Source of the DNA: Streptomyces sp. SKN60
Lineage (GTDB): Bacteria > Actinomycetota > Actinomycetes > Streptomycetales > Streptomycetaceae
Direction: 5' to 3'
NCBI RefSeq assembly: GCF_026236535.1
Contig: NZ_JAHTMW010000035.1
Span: 1-40,566, forward strand
Length of the DNA: 40,566 bases
Shown here: positions 40,339-40,566 of the stretch, piece by piece
Position numbering within the stretch: position 1 is the stretch's first letter
Layout: each line of letters opens with the position of its first letter
Position numbers and translations under genes: made by a program
The notes under the pieces: model-generated
Database searches by the model: none
Told to the model about the DNA's origin: nothing
What the model saw: only the letters and a program-made list of their open reading frames with translations

Positions 40339-40566
40339 CTCTCTCGCTCCGGTCGAGGATTCGAGTCTCATTCGAAGATTTCGAAGACCACGGAGCCACC
40401 CCGATTCCTTATCCGAATCACCGAAGCCGTCCGTAAGGCCGGCGGAAATGAATCTGATAAAGTCGGAACCGCCGGAAGGGCCCGGAACTACGAAAGTCGA
40501 AAAGGGACCGGAAAGCACCGAGGAAATCGGATCGGAAAGATCTGATAGAGTCGGAAACGAAGGAAG

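Larger units (their letters stand above)
40204..40566 (+). promoter_or_regulatory. Promoters and leader of an rRNA operon
   Basis: No gene lies here. The composition changes sharply to A-rich, with the direct repeat TCTGATAAAGTCGGAA (40453) and TCTGATAGAGTCGGAA (40541), which is the leader sequence I associate with Streptomyces rrn operons shortly before 16S rRNA. At least two promoters precede it. The 16S gene itself should start a few hundred bases past the window edge. Confidence 0.8.

Overview
The window is chromosomal DNA of a Streptomyces or a very close relative. Very high GC, strong third-position GC bias, many GTG starts, an 87-residue WhiB that looks essentially identical in type to the Streptomyces developmental WhiB, five LytR-CpsA-Psr (LCP) proteins and a typical Streptomyces rrn leader at the right edge all point there. 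I see no insertion sequence, prophage, CRISPR array or tRNA.

Layout. 1-77: 3' end of an acyl-CoA dehydrogenase. 149-3021 (minus): a tightly coupled three-gene cassette consisting of a small helical WXG100-like protein, an alpha/beta hydrolase of the DUF1023 type with a WXG-like N-terminus, and a lipoprotein. 3114-13014: five LCP glycopolymer ligases, all on the minus strand, with a thioesterase and a family 2 glycosyltransferase inserted on the plus strand. 13211-17815: a TIGR03089-type protein, a secreted PGRP-type N-acetylmuramoyl-L-alanine amidase, mannose-1-phosphate guanylyltransferase (manC) and an AlkA-like DNA glycosylase. 17956-21030 (minus): cysteine dioxygenase, then fbiA and fbiB of coenzyme F420 synthesis. 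21716-27424: whiB, a 1238-residue membrane glycosyltransferase and a coupled secreted DUF5719 protein. 27627-33628: a degenerate zincin-like protein, a DUF3499 protein, manB, a Trm112-like protein, an SIS-domain protein and manA. 33792-37268: a cation diffusion facilitator, signal peptidase I and sahH. 37431-40203: an unknown protein, an RDD membrane protein and a SpoIIM-like membrane protein. 40204-40566: promoters and leader of an rRNA operon whose 16S gene lies beyond the edge.

How it works together. manA, manB and manC together take fructose-6-phosphate to GDP-mannose, the donor for mannosylated cell-envelope molecules. The glycosyltransferases, LCP ligases and amidase act on the same envelope. 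The gene set from sahH through manA, the SIS gene, manB, the DUF3499 gene, the zincin gene, whiB, fbiA/fbiB and manC to LCP matches from memory the neighbourhood of Mycobacterium tuberculosis around Rv3248c-Rv3267, so most of this is an ancient actinobacterial core block. The parts that look most lineage-specific are the 149-3021 cassette, the expansion to five LCP genes, the low-complexity Gln/Tyr tails, and several short tandem repeats in leaders and coding ends.

All calls come from reading the sequence and from memory of the families; no database search was run.
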